NCBI GenBank assembly: GCA_947496235.1
Contig: CANMCE010000007.1
Span: 62,001-126,000, forward strand
Length of the DNA stretch: 64,000 nucleotides
Source of the DNA: an uncultured Glaciecola sp.
GTDB taxonomy: Bacteria; Pseudomonadota; Gammaproteobacteria; Enterobacterales; Alteromonadaceae
Direction: 5' to 3'
The stretch's first letter is position 1. Every line of letters begins with the position of its first letter. Shown in pieces: positions 38,775 to 48,213 of this stretch. A program made the position numbers and the translations under genes. The notes beneath the pieces are model-generated. The model saw only the letters and a list, made by a program, of their open reading frames with translations, did not search any database and was not told the DNA's origin.

Positions 38775-39500
38775 TTAATCAAGTATTATAGGTTCTTCAG
38801 CAAGCGCTTCTCGCCAAGAGATAGACGTTGAATAAGAACCTCGTTTTCGATTGTACTTATACACGTCAGTGGAAATTTCAAATCGTTCAGGAACAAAACC
38901 GTCAGGCACTGTGATGTTAAATTCAATTACTTGAAAATATTTAAAGGCAAAGGCTAAAGGACTTGTTGGATTTCCCCGCAATTGATCGACATTCATAGAT
39001 GAAGCTTTTCCATTAAGACTGCCCAACAAAACCACTTTCAACTGCCCTTTGATCACAGCCTTAATATTTTCTTGTTGCAATAGCATCAATTTAATTGAGT
39101 AGTTGTTTTCGCTAGCATTTTTAGTAATTTCGGCTCGTTCAACCACAAAGCCATCTTGGGTCATCTCTGGCGCCATCACTCGTTGATAAAACGAAACCTG
39201 TTGTCTAAGATCAGATGTCTTGTCTAATGCTTGAGATAAAGATTCTTTGGTGTTTTCTAGACTCAATTTCAACACATCTTTTTCAATCTTGAGCTTATTT
39301 AGATCTGCATTTAGCCGTTCATTTTCTGAAATTAAATTTTGCGTGGTTTGCTTTGCTCTAGCTTGTTCTTCTATATCGACTTTAATGCTGGTTTTGCCTA
39401 ATTGAAATCCTAATGCACAAAAAACTATGACTGCCACCACCCAAATCCAATATCGACTAATTAGTCCAACTTGTTGTTTTGATTCACCAACTTGCAACAA
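38775..39500 (-). CDS. Single-span membrane protein with coiled coil (DUF6776-like)
   Basis: About 241 residues from the chosen start. One TM segment (YWIWVVAVIVFCALGFQLG) is followed by a coiled coil (about 45-110) and a C-terminal domain of about 120 residues, presumably periplasmic. This fits the uncharacterised DUF6776 group often found near erpA. I chose a TTG start at 39500 because GGGGAG lies 5 bp upstream; the longer ORF to 39599 would overlap the CLC gene start. Function unknown. Confidence 0.75.
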   Translation of the reverse strand: MLQVGESKQQVGLISRYWIWVVAVIVFCALGFQLGKTSIKVDIEEQARAKQTTQNLISENERLNADLNKLKIEKDVLKLSLENTKESLSQALDKTSDLRQQVSFYQRVMAPEMTQDGFVVERAEITKNASENNYSIKLMLLQQENIKAVIKGQLKVVLLGSLNGKASSMNVDQLRGNPTSPLAFAFKYFQVIEFNITVPDGFVPERFEISTDVYKYNRKRGSYSTSISWREALAEEPIILD

Positions 39501-39593
39501 ATATTCTCCCCGAATTTTCTTCTGTGCTAGTATACAGTTAAATCCGCAAAATATGACCGCAATATAACGAAAAGTGTCAGAATAACAATAGAC

Positions 39594-41363
39594 ATGCAAA
39601 AATCATTACTGCAAAAATTGCTTCAACACCTACGAAAGATGTTGTCGATTCCTTCGACTTCCATAGAGCTATGTTTAGTGGGATTGATTGGCGGCGTCAT
39701 TGCAGCCATTGTGATTGTACTATTTCGTGGCAGTTTAACCCTTTGGCACCAATTAATGTTGGGCGAAATTGGTAATTACGCTTATTTACCTGACTGGCAA
39801 CGCTTTTTATTACCAATTGTAGCCATAGGCTTGGTTTTGTTGGTTGCGCTTATTACAGGATTTAAACACTATCGTTTAGGTATCCCCTTTGTTATACATC
39901 GGCTAAAAATGTTTTATGGCCACATTCCACTGCCGACATCTGTAAACCAATTCTTCGGTGGTATTTTAGCTTTGGGGAGTGGCTTTGTGGTAGGGAAAGA
40001 AGGTCCAAGCGTGCATCTTGCCGCCGCTGCGAGTCATTATGTCGGCCGTTGGCTAAGCTTGCCATTTAATTCTTTGAGAATTTTAGCCGGGTGTGGCATT
40101 GCAGCAGGAATCTCAGCCGCATTTAATACCCCATTTGCTGCCGTTATTTTTGTAATGGAGGTGGTGCTCAGAGAGTATAAAGTACATGTTTTCATTCCTG
40201 TCATGCTGGCAGCAGCCTGCGGTTCGGTGCTAACACGAGCGGTGTTTGGTGATGTAAATGAACTGTCGTTTTTAACATTTACCCCTATTTCTGGTTTAGA
40301 GCTTTTGTATCTCGTCTTTATTGGATTTTGTATTGGCTCCATGGCCGCATTGTTCAATAAACAACTGATGCTAATCATGGCTTTTTTCCGCCATACCAAT
40401 ATGGTAGCAAGATTGTTGATAGCCGCAGTCATCACTGGGGCAATTGGATATTTTTACCCAGCAGCGCTAGGAGCTGAATTTATCAATGTAGAAAAACTAC
40501 TTACCGATTCACAAAGTTTTCAAGTTCTACTCATTTTGTTTGCTTGCAAGTTCATGTTAGCCACTATAGCCATAGGCTTAGGTGTACCTGGCGGTATTGT
40601 TGGCGCCGTAATGGTTATCGGCATGCTTTTAGGCATGTTGTTAATAGTGCCTTTATCATACATTGGTGAAGTATCTTCTGTTACCAACTATGCGTTACTA
40701 GGGTTAGCGGGATTTTTAGCAACCGTGCTGCATGCGCCAATGGCCGCCCTTTCCGCAGCAATGGAATTAGCCGCTGATTCTCGCGTGGTTTTGCCTGCGA
40801 TTATCGTGATAGTCACCGCTTATATCACCTCTAAACAATTGTGGAAAAACAGTTCAATTTTTATTCAGCAATTGGATTTTCAGGGGCTACCGTACGCCAG
40901 TACTGCAATCAGAGGAATGCTTCAATACACTGGTGTTTTAGCGCTTATTGATAAAAATTTCGCAGTAATGGAAAACGTTGACCATGAAGGTCTTTATGAG
41001 TTTTTACAGCATACCCCAGATCAAAAACTTATTCATATTAAAGGTGATGAATATACCCAAACAAGCATCGAATGGGTAAGCTTAAGTGTAAGCCTGCATC
41101 AAAATGACCATGCCCTTAGCACCCAAAATGTTACTGTACTCACACAACAACACACTCTGGCCGATGTCCATGACGCGCTTTACAACAAAAGAGAAGGTGC
41201 AGTAGTAGTGATAGATCAAATTGCGAATCGTGAACAACACTTTATGAGTATAGATGAGATTAGCCAACAAACTTTGCGTGTCCAAAATTTAAGAGAACAG
41301 AATATAATGGGGATCATCACTTGGAACATGCTTCATACTTATCTACTTAGAAAACAGCATTAG
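39594..41363 (+). CDS. CLC family chloride channel/transporter
   Basis: A 589-residue membrane protein of the CLC family with about 18 helices and a C-terminal region resembling degenerate CBS domains (about 440-589). The GKEGPSVHLAAA motif with the gating glutamate is intact. The first anion-binding motif, GSGIP in E. coli ClcA, reads RLGIP, so the coordinating serine is replaced by leucine. The GxFxP-type motif reads GVPGGIVGA. Whether it is a channel or an H+/Cl- antiporter cannot be told. hemJ follows 8 bp later. An exact dispersed word lies near the C-terminus. Confidence 0.9.
   Translation: MQKSLLQKLLQHLRKMLSIPSTSIELCLVGLIGGVIAAIVIVLFRGSLTLWHQLMLGEIGNYAYLPDWQRFLLPIVAIGLVLLVALITGFKHYRLGIPFVIHRLKMFYGHIPLPTSVNQFFGGILALGSGFVVGKEGPSVHLAAAASHYVGRWLSLPFNSLRILAGCGIAAGISAAFNTPFAAVIFVMEVVLREYKVHVFIPVMLAAACGSVLTRAVFGDVNELSFLTFTPISGLELLYLVFIGFCIGSMAALFNKQLMLIMAFFRHTNMVARLLIAAVITGAIGYFYPAALGAEFINVEKLLTDSQSFQVLLILFACKFMLATIAIGLGVPGGIVGAVMVIGMLLGMLLIVPLSYIGEVSSVTNYALLGLAGFLATVLHAPMAALSAAMELAADSRVVLPAIIVIVTAYITSKQLWKNSSIFIQQLDFQGLPYASTAIRGMLQYTGVLALIDKNFAVMENVDHEGLYEFLQHTPDQKLIHIKGDEYTQTSIEWVSLSVSLHQNDHALSTQNVTVLTQQHTLADVHDALYNKREGAVVVIDQIANREQHFMSIDEISQQTLRVQNLREQNIMGIITWNMLHTYLLRKQH
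41274..41283 (-). repeat. Dispersed 10-bp word, exact TTGCGTGTCC (inside CLC gene)
   Basis: Read TTG CGT GTC C (Leu-Arg-Val), 80 bp before the stop codon. Confidence 0.85.
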
Positions 41364-41371
41364 GAGTCATT

Positions 41372-41800
41372 TTGAACATTCTGTGGTTAAAAGCTTTTCA
41401 CGTATTTTTTATGATCGCTTGGATGGCGGGGATATTTTACCTTCCTCGTCTTTTTGTTTACCACGCTGAAACTCAGTCTCAAGAAATACGCGATCAGTTC
41501 AAAATCATGGAACGAAGACTCTGGTTCTTCGTAACGCCTTTTGCAATTTTGACTTTGGTGCTTGGCTTGCTCATCATTTATCAATATGGTGGACAATGGC
41601 TAAAATTAAGCGGCTGGCTGCATGCTAAGTTATTACTGGTCACTCTATTTTATGTTTACCACGGATATTTGTATGTTTTGCTTAAGCAATTCGCACAAGA
41701 CCAAAATAAACATAGCCCAAGGTTTTATCGATTTTTAAATGAACTGCCAGTGTTAGCCTTGTTGGCTATTGTGATTTTGGCAATTCTCAAACCATTTTAA
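41372..41800 (+). CDS. hemJ: Protoporphyrinogen IX oxidase HemJ (UPF0093)
   Basis: Haem-biosynthesis membrane protein that oxidises protoporphyrinogen IX. The 142-residue protein has four TM segments and the HemJ patterns KAFHVFFMIAWMAGIFYLPRLFVYH and KLLLVTLFYVYHGY, with the conserved histidines. It starts with TTG, 8 bp after the CLC stop, with GGAG as ribosome site. hemB lies in the same window but is not linked to it. Confidence 0.92.
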   Translation: MNILWLKAFHVFFMIAWMAGIFYLPRLFVYHAETQSQEIRDQFKIMERRLWFFVTPFAILTLVLGLLIIYQYGGQWLKLSGWLHAKLLLVTLFYVYHGYLYVLLKQFAQDQNKHSPRFYRFLNELPVLALLAIVILAILKPF

Positions 41801-41804
41801 TCCA

Positions 41805-41814
41805 GGACACGCAG
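41805..41814 (+). repeat. Near-match of dispersed word (GGACACGCAG) after hemJ
   Basis: One mismatch at the last base, 4 bp after the hemJ stop codon. Confidence 0.55.
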
Positions 41815-41840
41815 TTTTTAAATCCTGAAGTCCACCATTT

Positions 41841-42036
41841 GGCATTTCATCATGGGACACGCAAAAATTTAGTCTTGGATAAATGTCTCAAATTGGTTTG
41901 GTAGGAAGTCTACAAGCGCGCCTGAAATTTCAATATATGGCATTTCATCATGGGACACGCAAAAATTTAGTCTTGGATAAATGTCTCAAATTGGTTTGGT
42001 AGGAAGTCTACAAGCGCGCCTGAAATTTCAATATAT
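41841..42036. repeat. 98-bp perfect direct tandem duplication
   Basis: Two abutting copies (41841-41938 and 41939-42036) read identically base for base. Each unit contains an exact GGACACGCAA (41855-41864 and 41953-41962). The right copy carries the last 22 codons and stop of the UPF0149 gene plus 28 bp of 3' flank. The left copy lies beyond the stop and is a non-translated remnant. The perfect identity points to a recent event. Confidence 0.95.
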
Positions 42037-42590
42037 TGCTGCATCGCCAGTGGCAACGACGCTGAAATCTTTTGTAGGTTATTACCAAAATCAATTTGCC
42101 CACGAGCTTTGGCTTTATCAAGTGCAGCATTCACATCTGAGAAGGTACTGAACATCATTAAACAATGTTTGAGTTTTTTGGCTAATTTCGGCGCAAGCTC
42201 TGGGGATTTAACTTGCATTTTCTGCCAAGCATGTTGCCACACTTTTTCGCTTTGATGATGAGCAACAAGCAGTCCTTGAAAAAAAGACTCTAAAGCAAAA
42301 TTATCTCCCTCATATTGAAACTCAATATAGTCAGGTAACTGAAAATGCTCGGTTCGCATTTCCGTTAGAACATGCCGGAAGTATTCAAACAGTTGCTCAA
42401 ATACTCTATCGGCCTGCGCGGTATCTTTGACTCGGCTTTGAATATTAATGGTCCAAGGCAACCAAACATCCGGTAAGGGAATTTCTGGACAAACACAAGC
42501 GCCCATCACAACGCCTTCAACATAATATCTATTGTGTAAAAAATAAGTATCTTCGGAAGATTCGAAAAGCTGTTTCAAGTCTGTTTGCAT
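41967..42590 (-). CDS. UPF0149 (YecA/YgfB-like) protein
   Basis: A 207-residue mainly helical cytoplasmic protein. The segment GACVCPEIPLPDVWLPWTIN and the helical remainder fit the UPF0149/YecA family. The C-terminal SEC-C zinc motif found in some YecA proteins is absent. Role unknown. Its 3' end is duplicated downstream in a 98-bp tandem repeat; the reading frame ends normally in the first copy met, so the protein is intact. It is divergent from the NRAMP gene. Confidence 0.7.
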   Translation of the reverse strand: MQTDLKQLFESSEDTYFLHNRYYVEGVVMGACVCPEIPLPDVWLPWTINIQSRVKDTAQADRVFEQLFEYFRHVLTEMRTEHFQLPDYIEFQYEGDNFALESFFQGLLVAHHQSEKVWQHAWQKMQVKSPELAPKLAKKLKHCLMMFSTFSDVNAALDKAKARGQIDFGNNLQKISASLPLAMQQYIEISGALVDFLPNQFETFIQD

Positions 42591-42671
42591 AACACCTTGA
42601 TGATTATAATTGTTTTCTATAATTTGCTCATGATAGCCTGTATCAACGACGGATAAAACTATAACAATAAA

Positions 42672-43841
42672 ATGAAAACAGCAATTAAAGGCATTATTGT
42701 CACAGCGGCATTTATTGGTCCAGGAACAGTCACTACTGCATCAGTTGTAGGCGCAGAATTAGGTTATCAAATTGTCTGGGCCCTTGTGTTTTCAATATTT
42801 GCAACCTGCATCCTACAATTAATGGCCCACAGACTGGGAGCCTATGGCAAAATTGGCCTATCTGAAGCCACCCTATTGCTAATTACAAACAAGCCAGCCA
42901 AATTTTTAGTTAGTTTTTTGATTATCTGCGCCATTGGGATCGGAAATGCCGCCTACGAAGGAGGCAACATTACGGGCGCAGCACTTGGTATACAAAGCAC
43001 CTTTGGCGGAAGTTTATCTCTATGGTCAATTCTTATAGGTTCCATCGCTGCAATTTTACTTATCTCCGGTAAATATCAGATTCTAGAAAAGGTATTAGTA
43101 CTGCTGGTTGCTGGCATGAGTTTTATGTTTATATCGCTTATGTTTGTCATTGGCATCAACTGGTCTTCCCTGGCCTTTGGATTAATCCCTAGATTCCAAG
43201 ACGTTACGCTCCTTAGTTTAGTATTAGCACTAATTGGCACTACCATTGTACCTTATAACCTATTTTTACATTCCGGCATGACAGCCGCCGATAAGTCATC
43301 TGAGCAAGATAAAGAATGGCCGTTATTCTTGAGTCTTGGCCTTGGTGGTCTTGTGACATTAGCTATCATTTCTAGCGCAGCTACCGCCTTTTTTGCTCAA
43401 GGCATCATGTTAGATAAACAAAACCTTGCTCAACAATTAGAACCAGTGCTCGGAGAAAGAGCCAGTATATTTTTTGCTTTAGGTCTTTTTTCTGCGGGTA
43501 TCACCAGCGCAATTACCGCGCCTTTAGCTGCAAGTTATGCCATATCAGGACTTTTTGGATGGACGCAATCACTTAAACACAAAGGCTTTATGTCGGTAGC
43601 CTTGCTCATAGTTATCTTTGGTACATTAGTCTCTAGTTTAGGCTTTAAGCCTTTCAGTGTAATTTTATTAGCTCAAACAACAAACGCGATTTTATTGCCA
43701 ATTTCGGCCATCTTGTTGCTAATTGCTTGCAATAGTACAAAAATAATGAAAAGTAAAACTAATTCCCGAGGCGTGAATTTGGCCGCTATAAGTGTCATTT
43801 TGGTGGTGTTTCTGCTTTCACTAATGAAGTTAATAGGCTAA
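42672..43841 (+). CDS. NRAMP family transporter, atypical
   Basis: A 389-residue membrane protein with about 11 TM helices and overall NRAMP (divalent metal-proton symporter) look. The TM1 motif, DPGN in MntH, reads GPGT. The TM6 motif, usually MPHNLYLHS, reads VPYNLFLHSG. Thus the aspartate, asparagine and methionine metal ligands are all replaced, so manganese or iron specificity should not be assumed. Such divergent members occur in several marine bacteria. It is divergent from the UPF0149 gene. Confidence 0.85.
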   Translation: MKTAIKGIIVTAAFIGPGTVTTASVVGAELGYQIVWALVFSIFATCILQLMAHRLGAYGKIGLSEATLLLITNKPAKFLVSFLIICAIGIGNAAYEGGNITGAALGIQSTFGGSLSLWSILIGSIAAILLISGKYQILEKVLVLLVAGMSFMFISLMFVIGINWSSLAFGLIPRFQDVTLLSLVLALIGTTIVPYNLFLHSGMTAADKSSEQDKEWPLFLSLGLGGLVTLAIISSAATAFFAQGIMLDKQNLAQQLEPVLGERASIFFALGLFSAGITSAITAPLAASYAISGLFGWTQSLKHKGFMSVALLIVIFGTLVSSLGFKPFSVILLAQTTNAILLPISAILLLIACNSTKIMKSKTNSRGVNLAAISVILVVFLLSLMKLIG

Positions 43842-43859
43842 AAAAGTAGCTTTTGTATA

Positions 43860-45038
43860 TTAGAGACTTGCGAGCCATTGTGTAGGATTAAGCGCCTTAC
43901 CTTTGTGTCTTATTTCGAAATACAAACTTGCTTCATCTTGACCTCCACTGGTCCCAACCAAACTGATGGTGTCTCCTTGAGAGACAACATCGCCAACATT
44001 TTTTAACACCGCTTGATTGCGCCCATACACTGACATGTAGCCTTCTCCGTGATCAACAATTACCACTAAGCCAAAGCCCCTTAACCAATCTGCGTAAAGT
44101 ACTTTTCCATCTGCAACCGCAGAAACTGGGGTGCCAGCAGAGGCGCGAACCACTATGCCCTTCCATCTAACCTGCCCTTGTCTACGTTTGCCAAACAAGG
44201 CTTCCACTCGGCCATTGGTCGGTTTTACCAGCGAGCCTTGCATGCCATTGAGTCCGGATAAGACCACAGATGAAGTTGATCTTTCCCTTGCTCTTGCCGC
44301 AGCTAATTCAGCCTGCTCTATTGCATTTATCAGAGATTTTTCTTGTTCTTCCAATCTAGCGACGCGCGCTTGATCAGTCTCAATTTGTTGATTTAATTCC
44401 CGTAATTTTGCGAATCTGGCTTGTTGCTGATTCCGTAGCTGATCACTTTGCTGCTTTTGTTCAACTTTAAGATTGTTCAAGTCATTGCGTTTTTTGTCTA
44501 ACTGCTGGGTTACCTCTTCAAAGGTCTTTATTAGTCCTCTGAAAGATTCAATTTGTGCTTTTCTCGCTTTATTTAAATACTGGTAGTAAGTTAAGACTCT
44601 TTCCAATGAGCTGGCTTTTTCTTGGTTAAACAACATTTTCGCATAATCATAATCACCGGCCATAAAAGCGCTTTTCAGTTGATTCGCTAAGTATTCTTGC
44701 TGTTGCCCAATTTTTTTTTCAGTCACCGATTTTTCCACTTCTAAAGCAGTGATGTCTTTATTGGTCTGCACTAATGCGCGGTCAGTTTTATTCAGTAGCG
44801 TGGCGGTTTCTGCAATCTCTAATTCAGCTAATTTTAATTCTTGCTGTAATCTTTCACTGTCTTTAAGGTTTTCGGCGAGTTGAGCTTTGGTTTGCTCGAT
44901 TAGAGCTTTGATATTTTCAAGATCGTCGCGCTGATCTTGGGCGTAACTGAAGGGCAAAAAGCCCAAAGATAAAACGAATATACAAATTGAGGAAAATGTA
45001 GAACAGGTTCGTTTCACTTGGGCTTTTTGTTGTCTCAT
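43860..45038 (-). CDS. envC: Murein hydrolase activator EnvC
   Basis: Periplasmic activator of the amidases AmiA/AmiB at the septum, recruited by FtsEX (also encoded here). The 392 residues show a signal peptide (ending near SYA), a long coiled coil (about 37-250) and a C-terminal LytM domain. In the LytM domain the HxxxD and HxH metal residues of active peptidases are altered, as in other EnvC proteins. It follows gpmI after a single base. Confidence 0.94.
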   Translation of the reverse strand: MRQQKAQVKRTCSTFSSICIFVLSLGFLPFSYAQDQRDDLENIKALIEQTKAQLAENLKDSERLQQELKLAELEIAETATLLNKTDRALVQTNKDITALEVEKSVTEKKIGQQQEYLANQLKSAFMAGDYDYAKMLFNQEKASSLERVLTYYQYLNKARKAQIESFRGLIKTFEEVTQQLDKKRNDLNNLKVEQKQQSDQLRNQQQARFAKLRELNQQIETDQARVARLEEQEKSLINAIEQAELAAARARERSTSSVVLSGLNGMQGSLVKPTNGRVEALFGKRRQGQVRWKGIVVRASAGTPVSAVADGKVLYADWLRGFGLVVIVDHGEGYMSVYGRNQAVLKNVGDVVSQGDTISLVGTSGGQDEASLYFEIRHKGKALNPTQWLASL

Positions 45039-45039
45039 T

Positions 45040-46569
45040 CTATTTCAAAGTTACTATTGGCGTCCCTGTCATCTCTTTAGGCTGTTCCATTCCCATCAAA
45101 TGTAGCATTGTGGGAGCAACATCGCTCAAAGTACCATTTTTGCGAGACTCGGCTGGTCTTCCAAAATAAATAAAGGGAACTGGCTCACTTGTATGTGCAG
45201 TATGCGTAACTCCTGTGTCAGGGTCAATCATTTGCTCCGCATTTCCATGATCAGCGGTAATTAAACACTCTCCACCAACTTTTTCTAAAGCTTCAATGAC
45301 TCGCCCTATACTTTTGTCAACAGCTTCGCATGCTTTGACCGCCGCTTCAAAAACCCCTGTATGTCCAACCATGTCGCCGTTAGGATAATTACAGATAATC
45401 ACATCAAAATCACCAGATTCAATTGCAGCGACTAATTCGTCAGTGAGTTTTTCGGAATTCATTTCAGGTTGCAGATCATAGGTCGCCACATCAGGTGAGG
45501 GTATTAACTTACGTTGTTCACCTTCATATTCATCTTCTTTACCACCACTAAAGAAAAACGTTACGTGAGCAAATTTTTCGGTTTCAGATATTCTCAGTTG
45601 GGTTTTATTGTGCTTTGCTAACCATTCACCCATCACGTTTACTAGATGTTCGGTTGGAAACGCGCAAGGTACTTTCAACGTGCTTTCAAATTCAGTCAAC
45701 ATCACAAAATGCATTTTAATTTGTTGACCTCGGTCGAAACCGTCAAACTCAGGGTTTGCTAGGGCATGGGATAGTTGACGAGCCCGGTCTGCTCGGAAAT
45801 TCATAAACAAAACGGCATCACCATCTTTAATACCAGGATAATCCTCTATCATGGTGGGCTTTACAAACTCGTCATTTTCTTTTCTTTCGTAAGAAGCCTT
45901 TATGGCATCTTCCAAATCATTATTTACATATTCGGCTTTTGCGTTAACAAGGAGATCATAGGCTTTTTCTACCCTATCCCATCTATTGTCTCTGTCCATC
46001 GCATAGTAGCGACCAATCACTGTCGCAAGCTCTGCGCCATTAATGTCTTTGCATACAGAAAGTGTTTTTGCGATGTATTTTTCAGCGCTTTGCGGGGGGG
46101 TATCTCTGCCGTCAAGAAAACCATGGACGTAAATTTGTTTGACACCTTTATCTTTGGCTAATTTAATTGCAGCAAAAATGTGGTCTTGGTGAGAATGAAC
46201 GCCCCCATCTGACAACAACCCCATTATGTGAACATTAGAACCACTCTCGACAGCTTTATCTATAGCTCCGGTCAGTGCTTGATTTTCAAAAAAATCACCA
46301 TCTTCTATTGCTTTGGTGATTTTTGTGAAGTCTTGATAAACAACACGTCCTGCACCTAAGTTTACATGACCAACTTCAGAATTACCCATTTGTCCTTCAG
46401 GTAATCCAACATCCAAACCTGACCCTGAAATTAAAGTATTGGTGTATTCTTTTTTCAGTTTATCTAAATTTGGTGTGTTCGCCGCTGCAATTGCATTATT
46501 CTTAGTTTCTTCTCGATAGCCCCACCCATCAAGAATTATAAGAGCCAATGGCTTTTTTTTCGTCGTCAT
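45040..46569 (-). CDS. gpmI: 2,3-bisphosphoglycerate-independent phosphoglycerate mutase
   Basis: Glycolytic enzyme that interconverts 3- and 2-phosphoglycerate using two Mn ions. The 509 residues hold [11 protein letters not shown], the catalytic serine in [38 protein letters not shown] and [11 protein letters not shown]. It forms an operon with envC, as in E. coli. The 383-bp gap upstream is shared with the divergent yibN operon. Confidence 0.97.
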   Translation of the reverse strand: MTTKKKPLALIILDGWGYREETKNNAIAAANTPNLDKLKKEYTNTLISGSGLDVGLPEGQMGNSEVGHVNLGAGRVVYQDFTKITKAIEDGDFFENQALTGAIDKAVESGSNVHIMGLLSDGGVHSHQDHIFAAIKLAKDKGVKQIYVHGFLDGRDTPPQSAEKYIAKTLSVCKDINGAELATVIGRYYAMDRDNRWDRVEKAYDLLVNAKAEYVNNDLEDAIKASYERKENDEFVKPTMIEDYPGIKDGDAVLFMNFRADRARQLSHALANPEFDGFDRGQQIKMHFVMLTEFESTLKVPCAFPTEHLVNVMGEWLAKHNKTQLRISETEKFAHVTFFFSGGKEDEYEGEQRKLIPSPDVATYDLQPEMNSEKLTDELVAAIESGDFDVIICNYPNGDMVGHTGVFEAAVKACEAVDKSIGRVIEALEKVGGECLITADHGNAEQMIDPDTGVTHTAHTSEPVPFIYFGRPAESRKNGTLSDVAPTMLHLMGMEQPKEMTGTPIVTLK

Positions 46570-46952
46570 GAGAATCCCGTTCGTAATAAAATTATGTAGT
46601 TAATTTACCAATATTTTGGGGCGCTATAAACACCTAAATAAATTACATCTAAACTAATGTTACTTAATATGTATAACCATATCATTTTTCGGGATCAACC
46701 TTTGCTTAGTTTATTTTGCTATTTGATTACTTTAATGACGTTTTGAACAGATAGGAATAGATAGGACACTCAATCAATAGATGGGACACTCAAAGTTCTA
46801 GTTTTGCGAAGTTACAATTGAAAAATATGCGTGTCCCATAGTTTGGTGTAAACAAATTTGCGTGTCCTTTGTTTTCTTAATGAGTTTTCATTCAATTTTC
46901 TATATACTTGCGCGTCTTAAATTCATGATGAAATTTGCAGGAATCATCAAAC
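46570..46952. other. Long intergenic region with clustered repeat words (gpmI/yibN)
   Basis: Divergent promoter region of 383 bp, very AT-rich. It holds two exact GGACACTCAA in tandem (46764-46773 and 46784-46793), a near-match ATGCGTGTCC (46827-46836) and an exact TTGCGTGTCC (46858-46867). The left pair points right and the right pair points left. No RNA gene or other signal is evident. Confidence 0.7.
46764..46867. repeat. Cluster of four dispersed words in the gpmI-yibN gap
   Basis: Two sister-type copies on the plus strand face one near and one exact main-type copy on the minus strand within 104 bp. This is the densest intergenic cluster in the window. Confidence 0.85.
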
Positions 46953-47378
46953 ATGGAACAATTTATTGTTTTTCTTCAAGATAATTGGATGTTGTCAGCT
47001 GGTTGGGCCGTATGTGCGGTACTATTGGTCTATTCATTTATCTCCCCAATGCTTACTTCGGTTAAGCGGGTGAATAATCATCAAGCGACTATGTTAATCA
47101 ATAAGCAAGATGCTGTTATTCTCGATATACGCGCTCAAAAAGAGTTTAAAAATGGACATATTCAAGGCGCAAGGCAAATAAAACCGGAAGAAGTAAGAGA
47201 AGCAAACTTCAGCAAACTTGAAAAGCAAAAAAACACACCCATTATAGTGGTTTGTAATATGGGTAATCTTGCTTCCGGCGTAGCTAATAAGTTAAGTAAA
47301 CAAGGCTTTAGTGATGTATACGTACTTGACGGCGGAATGAATGGCTGGACATCAGCTGGTCTACCCGTTAGTAAATAA
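46953..47378 (+). CDS. yibN: Rhodanese-like membrane-anchored protein (YibN)
   Basis: About 141 residues: one N-terminal TM segment (WMLSAGWAVCAVLLVYSFI) and a cytoplasmic rhodanese domain with the cysteine in the loop VVCNMGNLASG. The cysteine-loop sequence is not that of a classical thiosulfate sulfurtransferase. The start ATG at 46953 has AGGA 9 bp before it. It heads the yibN-grxC-secB-gpsA set, the same order as in E. coli. Confidence 0.93.
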   Translation: MEQFIVFLQDNWMLSAGWAVCAVLLVYSFISPMLTSVKRVNNHQATMLINKQDAVILDIRAQKEFKNGHIQGARQIKPEEVREANFSKLEKQKNTPIIVVCNMGNLASGVANKLSKQGFSDVYVLDGGMNGWTSAGLPVSK

Positions 47379-47396
47379 AACAGAACGGTTTATAAT

Positions 47397-47654
47397 ATGC
47401 AAAAAGTCGAAATATATACCAAGGGTTATTGTCCTTACTGTAAACGAGCTAAGGCGTTACTTGCGCACAAGGGCGTTGAATATATCGAATTCGAAATTGA
47501 TAAAAACCCAGATTTAAGAGATCCCATGATCGAGCGAGCGAATGGTAGCTATACAGTTCCTCAAATTTTCATTGGCGATCAGCATGTAGGTGGTTGTGAC
47601 GACCTCTACGCATTGGAATCGCAAAATAAATTAGATGCCCTGCTACAAGGGTAA
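47397..47654 (+). CDS. grxC: Glutaredoxin 3
   Basis: Glutathione-dependent disulfide reductase. The 85-residue thioredoxin-fold protein has the CPYC active site near residue 12, the cis-proline in the TVPQIFIG segment and the GGCDDLYALE glutathione-binding end. It lies 18 bp after yibN and 37 bp before secB. Confidence 0.97.
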   Translation: MQKVEIYTKGYCPYCKRAKALLAHKGVEYIEFEIDKNPDLRDPMIERANGSYTVPQIFIGDQHVGGCDDLYALESQNKLDALLQG

Positions 47655-47691
47655 GACACATTTAGTAGTAATTTTAAAATAGGAACACAAG

Positions 47692-48213
47692 ATGGCAGAC
47701 GAGAATAATAGCGCTGAAGGACAAGCAGCAGGTCAAGCGCAACAGCCTCAAGAAGTACAATTTAACCTTCAGCGAATTTATACGAAAGACATTTCGTTTG
47801 AAACACCAAATTCACCAGCGATATTTCAAAAAGAATATAAGCCTGAAATCAAGCTTGATATTGACACTCGCACTGCTGAGCTAGATACCAATTTATATGA
47901 AGTGGTTCTATCATTGACGGTTACTTCTACTGTTGAAGGACAGACAGCATTTTTATGTGAAGTGCAACAAGCAGGTATCTTCATGATTGGTGAAATGCCT
48001 AACTCAAACAAGGCGCATACCTTAGGTTCGTTCTGTCCAAATATGCTTTTCCCATATGCTAGAGAAGCTGTTTCAAATTTAGTCAATCGCGGTACTTTCC
48101 CTACTTTGAACCTTGCACCAGTGAATTTTGACGCAATTTTTGCAGCTTATGTGCAAAAACGTCAACAAGAGCATGCAAACGCTCAACAGAACAGTCAGCA
48201 ACTCGACGGCTAA
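47692..48213 (+). CDS. secB: Protein-export chaperone SecB
   Basis: Cytoplasmic tetrameric chaperone that hands unfolded precursors to SecA. The 173 residues contain [17 protein letters not shown], the conserved beta-core ending [11 protein letters not shown], and [26 protein letters not shown] (quoted in part). The N- and C-terminal tails are Gln-rich. gpsA starts at the base after its stop. Confidence 0.98.
   Translation: MADENNSAEGQAAGQAQQPQEVQFNLQRIYTKDISFETPNSPAIFQKEYKPEIKLDIDTRTAELDTNLYEVVLSLTVTSTVEGQTAFLCEVQQAGIFMIGEMPNSNKAHTLGSFCPNMLFPYAREAVSNLVNRGTFPTLNLAPVNFDAIFAAYVQKRQQEHANAQQNSQQLDG

Noticed and set aside
45775-46161. 128-residue plus-strand ORF opposite gpmI
   Set aside because: It is fully antisense to the well-supported gpmI, has no ribosome site and no family resemblance.
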